DNA from: Sanguibacter gelidistatuariae
GTDB taxonomy: Bacteria > Actinomycetota > Actinomycetes > Actinomycetales > Cellulomonadaceae
Length of the DNA stretch: 64,000 nucleotides
Reading direction: 5' to 3'
Assembly: GCF_900096585.1 (NCBI RefSeq)
Contig: NZ_FMYH01000006.1
Coordinates: 243,599-307,598 of the forward strand
Shown: positions 46,901-56,430 of the stretch, piece after piece
Numbering within the stretch: the first letter of the stretch is position 1
Layout of the letters: the number at the start of each line of letters is the position of its first letter
The notes under the pieces: model-generated
Seen by the model: the letters and a program-made list of their open reading frames with translations, nothing else
Told to the model about the DNA's origin: nothing
Databases searched by the model: none
Position numbers and translations under genes: made by a program

Positions 46901-47291
46901 TGTCAGCATCGCTCTGCTCTCCGGCGACCCGAGGGCGGAGAGCTTCGCTGTTGAGCTGCGCACTCGGGTGCTCGCCGCGCGGAGGGTGACCGCGCCATTC
47001 ATCGACGTCCCGGTCCTGGGCACGGCCGTCGTGGCACTGGGTGCTTACCTCGTCCATTCCCCGTCCTGGGACCGGGTCGACGACGGGCTGTTCTTGCTGG
47101 CCCTCGCCAAGCGCATGGGCTCGCGCCAGGACCTTCCGTCCCTGCAGTGGGCCGTGCACGACGCCGACGCGCGGCGCCTGCACGGCACTTATCGCGTCGA
47201 GACGGCCAACGCCGCAGCGACCGAGCTGGCCATGGCGGACGTCGTCGGCCAGGTCTTCACGGTGCTGCGGCGCAAGCCCTTCCGGGTCTGA
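43995..47291 (+). CDS. Large BTAD/SARP-type transcriptional regulator with NB-ARC and TPR domains
   Basis: Regulator of 1098 residues related to AfsR/SARP proteins. An OmpR-like DNA-binding domain (about residues 8-95) precedes the BTAD helical domain (about 95-245). A nucleotide-binding domain follows, with Walker A GPGGLGKTR near residue 308 and Walker B LLVLDNCEHV, then a helical/TPR part (about 560-1098) that may sense partner molecules. The gene is convergent with a drrAB-like exporter. Four 11-bp direct repeats in front of drrA look like a SARP binding array, so it probably activates that exporter in an ATP-dependent way. Confidence 0.9.
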   Translation: MPSSNPPPARAAVLGPITLLDPEPVPLTGALVRALLVALALERGHAATIAALTADLWPELPPHAPRSALQTLVSRTRALTAGSLIASTPTGYRLTGPSDLDEAHDLAVAARAALDAGRADAGADLALQGLALWRGDPGEDLAQHPELALQLRTASRGLLDSLDRVLLEADWARGNLSAALPRAERQAVNNPTDELAHLILMRCYADAGRVNDALRVFAVLRDAVADELGTSPGAALINLNSSLLQDPQTDLNAPPAPPTTAATGPQTPAARHIGLRTPPNALLGRDHDVAHLVEALGRERLVTILGPGGLGKTRLAQAVAQHESLDAQAVVVVELAGIRADEDVLGAVASTLGVREETGGQRLGDHLLRADAATRVLERLSETRTLLVLDNCEHVVDGAARWASELLAGVPSLAILATSRSPLAVSGENLHSLAPLAALASGGPGPAVQLFLERARGVRPDAHLPLRAVAQLCERLDGLPLAIELAAARVRTMSVEEISRRLTARFALLTAGDRSAPVRHRTLEAVIDWSWQLLTRQDQDVLARLSIFPDGLDAAGAQVVGTLGRLAVADDSVEIVDALDGLVNQSLLTVAEAPGAVSVRFRMLETVREFAALRLAEAGENDQARDALFAWAVGFTRLHAGHLTGPGQVQAMAATQVEQDTLVHVLRRGIAERRGDVILPVFSLLAMHWTLRGMHSEIPALAPEVTSALVGWSVSPADADAAAMAYLLMVATAFGSSTMQARRALGRLRRLVRTPGLLSGAVRELAELVLGSTDLTATATALVTSHRSVHPFVAMVGNIASAQLAENAGEYDQAREFAERAHQVALGADDVWGAATSATVLAQLASEEGDPHQALHWIELTRDGLARLGADADLSQLRWLEASSLASTGQLDAAERMFTALCTSENGPAVINGAELVDMASVGYAGRAEVAYLRGHLDEAMSLYVAAQTALGAKTQRLSPLSTMFLAGSVSIALLSGDPRAESFAVELRTRVLAARRVTAPFIDVPVLGTAVVALGAYLVHSPSWDRVDDGLFLLALAKRMGSRQDLPSLQWAVHDADARRLHGTYRVETANAAATELAMADVVGQVFTVLRRKPFRV

Positions 47292-47309
47292 CCTTCAGCG
47301 CAGGTGCGG

Positions 47310-48140
47310 TCACACCGAGCGGGAGTACCTGCGGACCGCGAGCGGGGCGAAGATGGCGATGACCACCGCGCAGGCGAAGAGGGCCCATCCCACCTCGGCC
47401 CCGACCGTCCCGTTGTTCGCGAGGTCCCGGACGGCCGTGACGATGTGGGACACCGGGTTGACCTTGACGAAGGTCTGGAGCCAGCTCGGAAGCGTGTCGA
47501 CCGTGACGAAGGCGTTCGAGAGGAACGTGAGGGGGAACATGATCATCATGGAGATCCCCTGAACGCTCGTGGCCGAGCGCGCGATGGTCCCGAGCCAGGC
47601 GAAGATCCACGCGAGCGACCAGCCTGCGACGACGACGAGCAGGATTGCTCCGGACACTCCCCAGACGCCTCCGCCGGGGCGGTACCCCATGAGGATCCCG
47701 GTGAAGAACGTCAATGTCGCAGCGATGAAGTAGCGCAGCAGGTCAGCAACCATAGGCCCGGCGATCGGCGCCGTCCGAGCGATGGGCAGCGACTTGAACC
47801 GATCGAAGACACCCTTGTCCATGTCCTCGCGCAGCTTGACGCCCGTGGCCATGCAGGCCGTGAGCGAGGTCTGGGCGAGGATGCCGGGGATGAGAAGAGG
47901 CAGGTAGTCTGCGACGCTCCCTGAGATCGCCCCTCCGAAGATGTAGGCGAACATAGCCGTGAACAGGAGCGGCTGGACGATCACGTCGAAGAGCTGTTCG
48001 GGGTTGCGCTGCATGGTCTTGAGTGCCCGCCATGCGAGCGAGAAGGTCTGTGACAGACCGGCGCTGAGGGTGACGTGGGGTGTGGTCCGTGCGGCCGGAT
48101 CGGTCGCCACAGCCGCAGGGGCGAGGGTTGAGGTGGTCAT
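47310..48140 (-). CDS. ABC-2 type exporter permease, DrrB-like
   Basis: Membrane subunit of 276 residues with six hydrophobic segments (about 50-265) and the ABC-2 signature stretch GVKLREDMDKGVFDRFKSLPIART. It is closest in type to daunorubicin resistance DrrB. Its ATG overlaps the stop of the ATPase gene. The stop lies 18 bp from that of the convergent BTAD regulator, with no clear terminator. Confidence 0.9.
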   Translation of the reverse strand: MTTSTLAPAAVATDPAARTTPHVTLSAGLSQTFSLAWRALKTMQRNPEQLFDVIVQPLLFTAMFAYIFGGAISGSVADYLPLLIPGILAQTSLTACMATGVKLREDMDKGVFDRFKSLPIARTAPIAGPMVADLLRYFIAATLTFFTGILMGYRPGGGVWGVSGAILLVVVAGWSLAWIFAWLGTIARSATSVQGISMMIMFPLTFLSNAFVTVDTLPSWLQTFVKVNPVSHIVTAVRDLANNGTVGAEVGWALFACAVVIAIFAPLAVRRYSRSV

Positions 48141-49168
48141 CAGTGTGTCTCCTGCACGGTCGAGGACGTCGGGTCGTTCTGCTCGTCGGGGACCCCGCTG
48201 CCGGTGAGCGCGAGGAACACCTCGTCGAGGCTGGGCTTGCTCACCTGGAGCGATGCGACGCTGATCGATGCGGCGCGCAGGGCGACAAGAACGTCACCCG
48301 CCTTGTCCGCTGCCGGGAGCGGGACGGTGATGCGTCCCTGCTCTGGTGCCAGGTGCACCTCGGTCCCGAGGACCGCTTCGATGACGCGGGCGGCCTCGGC
48401 GCCCTGGACGGCGCTGGCCACGTCGAGCTGGAGCGTGGACACACCCACAGAGGACTTGAGCTCGTCGGGGGTGCCCTCGGCGACGGTCCGGCCGTGGTCG
48501 ATCACGGCGATGCGGTCAGCGAGCTGGTCTGCCTCGTCGAGGTACTGGGTGGTCAGCAGGACCGTCGCCCCGTCGGCCACGAGCGACCGGATGGTCGTCC
48601 ACATCTGGCCGCGGGTCCGCGGGTCAAGTCCGGTCGTCGGCTCGTCGAGGAAGATGAGCGGTGGGCGGGTGATGAGGCTGGCCGCGAGGTCGAGGCGGCG
48701 CCGCATACCTCCTGAGAACTTCGCCAACGGCTTGTTGGCGGCTTCCTCGAGCGCAAACTGGGTGAGCAGGTCGTCTGCCGTCGAACGCGCCTGGGCGCGG
48801 CTCAGACCCTGCAGGCGGCCAAAGAGGCGGAGGTTCTCGAGTGCAGTGAGCCCTTCGTCGACCGAGGCATACTGGCCGGTCAGGCCGATGAGCTGGCGCA
48901 CGACGTGCGGGGACCTGGCGACGTCGACCCCGAAGATCTGGGCCACGCCGCTGTCGATGTCGAGGAGGGTCGCGAGCATGCGGAGCACGGTCGTCTTGCC
49001 TGCGCCGTTCGGTCCGAGAACACCGAAGATCTCGCCTTCGGCGACGTCGAGGCAAATGTTGTCGACGGCACGGGTCTCACCGAAGGTCTTCACGAGATCT
49101 TCTGTGTGGACTGCGAGCCGGGAACCGGCCGGGGGCCGGGAGGAGATGAGTTCCTGGGTCTGTGTCAT
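48140..49168 (-). CDS. ABC exporter ATPase, DrrA-like
   Basis: ATPase of 342 residues with GPNGAGKTT, signature KFSGGMRRRLDLAASL, Walker B IFLDEPTTGLDPRTR and switch LLTTQYLDEADQLAD, in which Gln replaces the usual His, as in DrrA. The C-terminal domain (about 230-320) is the DrrA regulatory tail. The ATG at 49168 has no ribosome binding site, consistent with a leaderless mRNA. The upstream 11-bp repeats end 23 nt before the start. Confidence 0.92.
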   Translation of the reverse strand: MTQTQELISSRPPAGSRLAVHTEDLVKTFGETRAVDNICLDVAEGEIFGVLGPNGAGKTTVLRMLATLLDIDSGVAQIFGVDVARSPHVVRQLIGLTGQYASVDEGLTALENLRLFGRLQGLSRAQARSTADDLLTQFALEEAANKPLAKFSGGMRRRLDLAASLITRPPLIFLDEPTTGLDPRTRGQMWTTIRSLVADGATVLLTTQYLDEADQLADRIAVIDHGRTVAEGTPDELKSSVGVSTLQLDVASAVQGAEAARVIEAVLGTEVHLAPEQGRITVPLPAADKAGDVLVALRAASISVASLQVSKPSLDEVFLALTGSGVPDEQNDPTSSTVQETH

Positions 49169-49190
49169 GGGAACAACGATGACCCCAGGT

Positions 49191-49234
49191 GCTTTCAGGG
49201 CACTGTCACCGCACTGTCACGGCATTGTCACGAT
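49191..49234 (-). promoter_or_regulatory. Four 11-bp direct repeats, candidate SARP/BTAD binding array
   Basis: TGTCA or TTTCA cores begin at 49193, 49204, 49215 and 49226, exactly 11 bp apart; on the transcribed strand each unit reads close to GCCGTGACAGT. A further TGTCA at 49247 is 21 bp away. Tandem direct repeats with one-turn spacing are what OmpR/SARP-type domains bind. The array ends 22 bp before drrA. Confidence 0.65.
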
Positions 49235-49285
49235 TCCCTCGTGCGCTGTCACGGACTCCGACGGTCCGGGACAGCTACAGCCCTG

Positions 49286-49899
49286 TCAGCCCCGGCGCTC
49301 GGGCCACGGCGCGTCGGCCGGGCGCAGGCTGGCCCACCCGCCGGCCTTCGACACGGCCGCGGCGAGCAGTCCTACGACCGCCGAGGGGTTGTGGACGTCC
49401 CCGGCCAGCACGGCCGCGACGGCCTCGTCGAGGGGGACCCAGCGCGTGCTGATGTCGGCTTCTTCGTCCTCGCGGACGTGCCGATCGGCCTCGGGGACCG
49501 GCGACGTGCCGCGGGCCAGGAACACCCGCAGCGCCTCGTTGCTGCCGCCCGGGGTCGTGAAGTAGTCCACGAGCACGTGCCAGGACGCGGCCACGAGGTC
49601 GGCCTCCTCGGCGAGCTCACGTGCGGCGGCAAGCTGCGCTGACTCTCCGGGCAGGTCGAGCAGACCGGCCGGCGGCTCCCACAGCTCACGCCGGACCGGG
49701 TGCCGGTACTGCTTGAGCAGCAGCACCCGGTCGGCGTCGTCGAGCACGATGACCGCGACCGCGCCCGGGTGGTCGATGTACTCACGGCGCACCCGCGCGC
49801 GGCCGAGGTCGACCTCGTCGCTCACCAGGTCGAAGATCCGACCGGCATGGACGACGTCGTGGCTCAGCACGGCGCGAGGGGCACTGACATCGGAGATCG

Positions 49900-49909
<10 letters not shown>
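49286..49909 (-). CDS. NUDIX hydrolase (ADP-ribose pyrophosphatase type)
   Basis: Hydrolase of 207 residues of the ADP-ribose pyrophosphatase group. The Nudix box runs through [20 protein letters not shown] and ends EEADL, with one residue more than the classical spacing between Gly and Glu, as I recall for the mycobacterial homologue next to pyrG (Rv1700). [18 protein letters not shown] precedes the box. It overlaps the pyrG end; GTG 49909 or 49903 could be the start. It ends the long minus-strand run. Confidence 0.9.
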
Positions 49910-51582
<1,673 letters not shown>

Positions 51583-51596
51583 GGGGTTCCACTCTA
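51583..51596 (-). promoter_or_regulatory. Probable leaderless -10 element of pyrG
   Basis: TAGAGT on the minus strand (51596-51591) lies 8 nt before the GTG at 51582, at the very end of the glycosyltransferase gene. Confidence 0.4.
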
Positions 51597-52766
51597 TCAG
51601 TCGAACGCCCGTGGGTGGGGATCCGAGGTCAGCCGGTAGATGTGAGACAGGCTACTCACGACGTCGTCGATCGTGGGCAGCTGTGCGGCGCGGCGCACCG
51701 CCAGCTCGCGGCGCCGGCCCAGCGCACCCGGGTCTGCAAGCAGCGCGCCGATCTCCGTCGCGATCGCCCGCGCGTCCCCGACCTGCACGAGCACCGCTGC
51801 GTCGCCGGTCACCTCCCGGGTGCCGCCCGCGTCGGTGGCCACGACGGCCGCCCCGACGCGCAGCGCTTCCTGGACGCCGAGCGGCTGCCCCTCCCACACC
51901 GCGGTGCTGACGACGACGTCCGCGGCGGCCATGAGGTCGACCGCGTCGGTCCGGGCGCCGAGCAGACGGACGGGCACCGCACGCAGAGCGACGTCCGCGC
52001 GCAGGGTGCCCGCGAGCGGGCCGTCCCCGGCCACGACCCACACGAAGCGCAGCCCGGGGGCTGCCACCAGGAGCTGGGAGGCGGCCTCGCAGAGGGTATC
52101 GAGGCCCTTCTGCGGGGCCAGCCGCCCGACCGTGACGAGCAGCCGCTCGTCGGCCTCGAGGCCCAGTCCCGCACGCACCGCGGCAGCATCTCCGCCCGGC
52201 CTGCCCGACGCCGGAGCGAGCGGCGCGGGAACCAGCGCCCGTTGCGCCTGGCGTGCGCCGCGACGTCGGGCCAGCTCGACGAGGTCGCTGCTCACCCCGA
52301 GGACCTCGTCCGCGCCGCGACCCACCACGGTCTCGAGCACGGCGGAGACGGCGCGGACGGACCGCGAGCCCACCGGAAGGTTGTGCAGGGTGACGACCAT
52401 GCGGGGCCGGGCACGCCGGGGCAGCGACCGCGCCGCGAGCACCGCGAGGGCCCCGGCACGCAGCCCGTGCGCGTGCAGGACGTCGCAGCCGGCCGCGAGT
52501 CGGCGCAGCGCTCGAACGGCGCTCACGTCAGAGGCTCGCGGGCGGTCGGCGATCTCGACCGCGGCGAAGCCGACCCGGGGGGCGGTCACCACGAGCCCAC
52601 GCACGGACTCCGGACCTGCCACGACCACCTCCGCACCGAGGCCGCCGTCTCCGGTCGCGCTCAACGCCGCGGAGATCTGACCGACATGGCGGGCTACTCC
52701 CCCGGCGCTCGAGCCGAGAACCTGCAGGATCCGGGTCGGCCCGTCGGCCGTGCGGCGCTCAGTCAT
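51597..52766 (-). CDS. Glycosyltransferase family 4 protein
   Basis: Cytoplasmic GT-B glycosyltransferase of 389 residues. The N-terminal domain starts [19 protein letters not shown] with a glycine loop; the acceptor-side region has [11 protein letters not shown], and the donor-binding part has [14 protein letters not shown] and the [21 protein letters not shown] stretch (with Glu residues 7-8 apart typical of GT4). It overlaps the MurJ-like gene by ATGA and lies next to a MraY/WecA-like gene, so the three may make and flip a lipid-linked glycan. The sugar is unknown. Confidence 0.9.
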   Translation of the reverse strand: MTERRTADGPTRILQVLGSSAGGVARHVGQISAALSATGDGGLGAEVVVAGPESVRGLVVTAPRVGFAAVEIADRPRASDVSAVRALRRLAAGCDVLHAHGLRAGALAVLAARSLPRRARPRMVVTLHNLPVGSRSVRAVSAVLETVVGRGADEVLGVSSDLVELARRRGARQAQRALVPAPLAPASGRPGGDAAAVRAGLGLEADERLLVTVGRLAPQKGLDTLCEAASQLLVAAPGLRFVWVVAGDGPLAGTLRADVALRAVPVRLLGARTDAVDLMAAADVVVSTAVWEGQPLGVQEALRVGAAVVATDAGGTREVTGDAAVLVQVGDARAIATEIGALLADPGALGRRRELAVRRAAQLPTIDDVVSSLSHIYRLTSDPHPRAFD

Positions 52767-54442
52767 CTGCCTCGTCCATCTGCCTCGTCCTCGGGTGTGG
52801 TGATCTTGGGCTGTGCGGGGTCAGCGACCTTCTCACGCGCGCCGCCCCGCCGCACGAGGCCAAGCAGCGTCCGGTCGCCGGCGGCCAGGACCGCGGCCAC
52901 CACGATCAGGGCGACCAGCGCAGCGGCCACGCCGATCGCGAACGCGACCACGGTCGATGCCCTGCCCGGGAGCGCGACCGTGCACAGCACGTGGCCCAGT
53001 GCGGCTCCGGCCGCTCCGCCCACCGCGAGCACGACGGCGGTCCGCCCCACACCGCCGATCGCGGCGGCGCCCGCCCGTCGGCGCAGGGCGACCAGCAGGA
53101 CGATCCCGGCCACGCACATGCCGGCCGAGTTCGCCGCGCCGATCGCGGCGAGAGTGATCGTGCCGTTCTTGGTGCCGCCCGTGAGCACGGCAGGCACCAC
53201 GACGGCGAGCACCGAGACGACCGCCCAGCCAGCTGCCGCCCCGATCACGGCCGAGCGGCCCCCGTCGAGCGCGTAGAGCGACCTGGACAGGTGGAACAGC
53301 AGCGCAAAGCCCACCAGGCCGGGGGCCGACCACGCGATCGAGGTGGCCATCCCCTCCACGCCCCCCTTGGTGAAGCCGAAGAAGGACTCGACCGCGGGCG
53401 CCACCGCGATGAGTGCCGCGGCGCCCGCCCCGGAGACGGCGAGCACGGCGCGGGTCGACATCGCGCTGAGCCGGGCGAAGCCGGGGGTGTCCCCAGCGTC
53501 AGCGCGTGCCGCCAGCCGCGGGAAGGCGCTCGTGGCGAGCGGGACCGCCAGCACGGCGTAGGGCAGCACGTACACCGCCTGGGAGTACTGGTAGATGTTG
53601 AAGGTCGCGCTGTCCCCGAACTTGTGCGCGGCGTACAGGACCGCGAGCACGGAGATCTGCTGTGCAACGAGGGCCCCGATGCCCGCGAAGGCCAGCCGGC
53701 GGGCCCGGGTGCCCACGCCGGTCGGGAAGGTCAGCGTGGGGCGCAGCCGGACGCCGGTGCGCAGGGCCGGGATGAACAGCGGCAGGCTCATGGCCGCCAC
53801 GCCGGCTGTGGTCCCCCACGCGAGCCACCCGAGCGCGGTCGCCGAGAGCTGGTCAGGCTGCCCCTGGTGGCCGTCCGCAAGCCGCCCGAAGACGATGTAT
53901 GCGCCGATGACGACGATCGAGGAGAACATCGGTGCGGCCGCCGGCCAGAAGAACCGCCGGTTGGCCTGCAGCACCCCAGACAGCACCACCCCGACGCCAT
54001 ACAGAGGGACCTGCAAGGCGAAGATCATGAGGAAGTACGCGGCCACGTCGGCCTCGGCGCCAGTCCCCACATCCGGTATCAGCCCGACGATCGGCCGGGC
54101 GAACACGGCGAGCACAAGGGCCAGCGGGACAAGGGCGACGACCGCCCACGTCAGCAGCGCCGAAGCGATGTCGTTGACCTCCACGCGCGCCTTGCGCAGC
54201 AGCGGACCGGCCAGCAGGGGCACGACCGCGCCGGCCAGGGCTCCCCCGGCGGCCACCTCGAACAGGACGTTGGGCAGGACGTTCGCGGCCGCGTAGGAGG
54301 CAGCGACGCCTCCGGTGCCGAGCTCCTTGGCCTGCACGAGCCACCGCCCGAACCCGAGCAGCCGGCTGAGGACCGTCACGGCCGTGATCATGATCGCCGC
54401 GCCCGCGAAGGTCTGGGTCGCGGCGATCAGCCGGGCCCTCAC
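52763..54442 (-). CDS. MurJ/MviN-like lipid-linked oligosaccharide flippase
   Basis: Polytopic membrane protein of 559 residues of the MOP exporter superfamily, with about 14 hydrophobic segments. It starts with LIAATQTFAGAAIMITAVTVLSRLLGFGRWLV, a MurJ-like entry, and has the repeated stretches RVEVNDIASALLTW and VYVLPYAVLAVPLATSAFPRL. MurJ flips lipid II; this copy lacks the kinase-like tail of mycobacterial MviN, so it may serve another lipid-linked sugar. The GTG start overlaps the upstream gene (GTGA). Confidence 0.88.
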   Translation of the reverse strand: MRARLIAATQTFAGAAIMITAVTVLSRLLGFGRWLVQAKELGTGGVAASYAAANVLPNVLFEVAAGGALAGAVVPLLAGPLLRKARVEVNDIASALLTWAVVALVPLALVLAVFARPIVGLIPDVGTGAEADVAAYFLMIFALQVPLYGVGVVLSGVLQANRRFFWPAAAPMFSSIVVIGAYIVFGRLADGHQGQPDQLSATALGWLAWGTTAGVAAMSLPLFIPALRTGVRLRPTLTFPTGVGTRARRLAFAGIGALVAQQISVLAVLYAAHKFGDSATFNIYQYSQAVYVLPYAVLAVPLATSAFPRLAARADAGDTPGFARLSAMSTRAVLAVSGAGAAALIAVAPAVESFFGFTKGGVEGMATSIAWSAPGLVGFALLFHLSRSLYALDGGRSAVIGAAAGWAVVSVLAVVVPAVLTGGTKNGTITLAAIGAANSAGMCVAGIVLLVALRRRAGAAAIGGVGRTAVVLAVGGAAGAALGHVLCTVALPGRASTVVAFAIGVAAALVALIVVAAVLAAGDRTLLGLVRRGGAREKVADPAQPKITTPEDEADGRGR

Positions 54443-55338
54443 TCCGGTGCGCTGTCCGTCGCCGTGGGGGCGCGTCGCCCCCACGCATCCACTGCGGCGA
54501 GCCACGGCGTGCCCGCGATGACCCGGGAGAAGCTCACCTTCTCGCTCGCGACGGTCAGGGCCACCAGGGCGGCGAGCGTGACCGCCCGGACCGGCCGTGG
54601 GGCGCCGAGCGCAAGGGTCGCCCCGAGCAGCGCGCCAAGAGCGTTGGCGCCGCCGTCGCCGAGCATGTCCGCCTCGGCAAGGTCCGCGCGCGCGGTCCCG
54701 AGAGTCGCGCCGAGCACTGCAGCGGGGGCGGTCCCCAGCCCGGCCGCTGTCATCGCCGTGGCGGCCAGCGCGCTGGCCTTGAGCGCCCGCCCCGGGCGCA
54801 GGTCGAGGAGGTTGACGAAGTTGGCCGAGGCCGCGATCAAGGCACCGTCGAGCGCGATGTCCAGGACGCGCACCGGTGCGGACGCCCTACGGTCGGAGGC
54901 GATCGCGGCCGCGATGAGCGCCGCGCCACCGATTCCCAGGACCTTGAGGCCACCGGTCGTGAGCTCACCATGCAGCGCCGCGGTCAGGTGCCCACGCAGC
55001 CCTTTGGACCGAGAGCTCGTGTCCTCGACGAGGTCGTCGTAGATTCCGAAGGCCCCGGCGCCGATGACGGCGACCACCTGGGCGACCGTCTCGCGTCCCC
55101 CGCGATCGCAACCTGTCGGGGTGCGCTCGCTCGACGAGTGCGCGCCGCCTGCCAGGACGCCCGCCACGAGGCCGGCAACCGCGGCCGGTCCTTCGAGCAG
55201 GCTGATCGGTTCACCGCGGTGGTTGCGCCGGGTCCACCGCTGCTCTCCCCCGGGCGCACGAGCAGCGAGCCCCGCCCGGGCGGCCGCGGTCGCCGCCGCG
55301 GAGACGACGCCGGCCGTGAGCCACCGTCGCAAGGTCAT
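54439..55338 (-). CDS. MraY/WecA-like (PNPT superfamily) membrane protein
   Basis: Membrane protein of 299 residues resembling phospho-N-acetylhexosamine transferases. The likely active-site motifs are GIYDDLVED (two adjacent Asp), NFVNLLDLRPGRALK in place of the usual NxxNLxDGxDG, and LGDGGANALGALLG. A charged loop (about 65-80) lies before them. The key aspartates look present, but the loop motifs differ from MraY and WecA, so either a different sugar or loss of catalysis is possible. It is coupled by overlaps to mctB upstream and to the flippase downstream. Confidence 0.78.
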   Translation of the reverse strand: MTLRRWLTAGVVSAAATAAARAGLAARAPGGEQRWTRRNHRGEPISLLEGPAAVAGLVAGVLAGGAHSSSERTPTGCDRGGRETVAQVVAVIGAGAFGIYDDLVEDTSSRSKGLRGHLTAALHGELTTGGLKVLGIGGAALIAAAIASDRRASAPVRVLDIALDGALIAASANFVNLLDLRPGRALKASALAATAMTAAGLGTAPAAVLGATLGTARADLAEADMLGDGGANALGALLGATLALGAPRPVRAVTLAALVALTVASEKVSFSRVIAGTPWLAAVDAWGRRAPTATDSAPE

Positions 55339-56378
55339 CCGGCATCGCCCTCGGCGGGAGGCTCGGCGCCACCCGCGTCCGGAGCAACGTCTCCACCGGA
55401 GGGGACGCGGGTGATCGGCTCGAGCGCGACCGCGGGAGGCGCCGGGGCCGTCGCACCGGCGCCGAAGCCGAACTGGCCGACCTGTCCGCCGATCCGGGCG
55501 GCCAGCGCCAGCGGGACATTGACCGCACCGGTGATGCTCGACAGGTCGGTGACCGTGGTCAGGGTGGACGCGAGGGCGCTGTCGGCGCGGATCACGGAGA
55601 TGAGGTCGCCCTCGACTGGTGCGGTCCCGGCCACGACGGCGCCTTCCGACCCGGCCTGGGCAGCCACGACGAGCTTGACCTCGATCTCTGCGGCCGCCGC
55701 GATCGCGGTGGCCTCCGCGGTCTTCTCAGCCCCGGACTCCGCCTGCTTGGGGGTCAGGATGACAAAAGCGTCGGCCGGTGCCTGCGGGTCGGTGAGGACC
55801 TCGATGAGCTTGCCGTCCACGAGGATCAACCGGACGAGGCCCGCGTCGGAGGAGAAGACGTCGGGGTTGGCAGGGTCGGCGTCCGCCAGGGAGTTGACCA
55901 GAACCTGGGCGAGCGTGGTGTCGAAGCCTTCGGCGGCGGCCGGGTTGTCCAGGTACTCCGTGAGGGAGGTCGCGTAGGACTGGCGGGTGTCGGCCTGGGC
56001 GGGATCGGTCCACGCGTCGGTGACCTGGACCCGGGCGCTGACGGTCGCGCCGGCGGCCAGGATCTGCTGCGCTGCGCTGTCGTAGACCGCGTCGTCGATC
56101 GTGCCCAGCTGGATGATCGCCACCCGGCGTCCGGGAAGCACACCCTCGAGCAGGGACGGCGCGGTCGCCGCGACGAAGGACTCGGTGTCGGTGAGCGCGG
56201 TGTGGGCGCCGTCCAGCTCCGTGCGCAGCGCATCTTTGTCGGAACGCAACGCGTCGACCTGCCCGGTGAGCTGGTCGCCGATGGACTCCTTGAGCGGGCC
56301 TGCCCCGAGGATGATGCCCACGGCGAGGGCCAGGAAGACCGAGATGAGGGAGACGATGTGGTACCGGAAGTCGATCAC
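55335..56378 (-). CDS. MctB/SteB family envelope protein
   Basis: A 347-residue protein related to mycobacterial MctB (Rv1698) and corynebacterial SteB. It starts VIDFRYHIVSLISVFLALAVGIILGAGPL, the family hallmark and only membrane segment. A coiled coil follows (about residues 30-65), then a mostly extracytoplasmic domain with LPGRRVAIIQLGT, and a Pro/Gly/Ala-rich tail. Rv1698 has been linked to copper handling, and SteB to the SteA division system with RipA. Order steA-steB supports the division role. GTG 56378 gives the family start; TTG 56387 is unlikely. Confidence 0.88.
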   Translation of the reverse strand: MIDFRYHIVSLISVFLALAVGIILGAGPLKESIGDQLTGQVDALRSDKDALRTELDGAHTALTDTESFVAATAPSLLEGVLPGRRVAIIQLGTIDDAVYDSAAQQILAAGATVSARVQVTDAWTDPAQADTRQSYATSLTEYLDNPAAAEGFDTTLAQVLVNSLADADPANPDVFSSDAGLVRLILVDGKLIEVLTDPQAPADAFVILTPKQAESGAEKTAEATAIAAAAEIEVKLVVAAQAGSEGAVVAGTAPVEGDLISVIRADSALASTLTTVTDLSSITGAVNVPLALAARIGGQVGQFGFGAGATAPAPPAVALEPITRVPSGGDVAPDAGGAEPPAEGDAG

Positions 56379-56430
56379 TGGAGACAAACTTTCTGAGACG
56401 GGACGAGGAGGGCGGGCGACGTCGCTGCGG

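Noticed and set aside
49201..49251. The TGTCA repeats as a CRISPR-like or IS-terminal repeat
   Set aside because: Units are only 11 bp, immediately adjacent, with no spacers and no transposase nearby; a protein-binding array explains them better.
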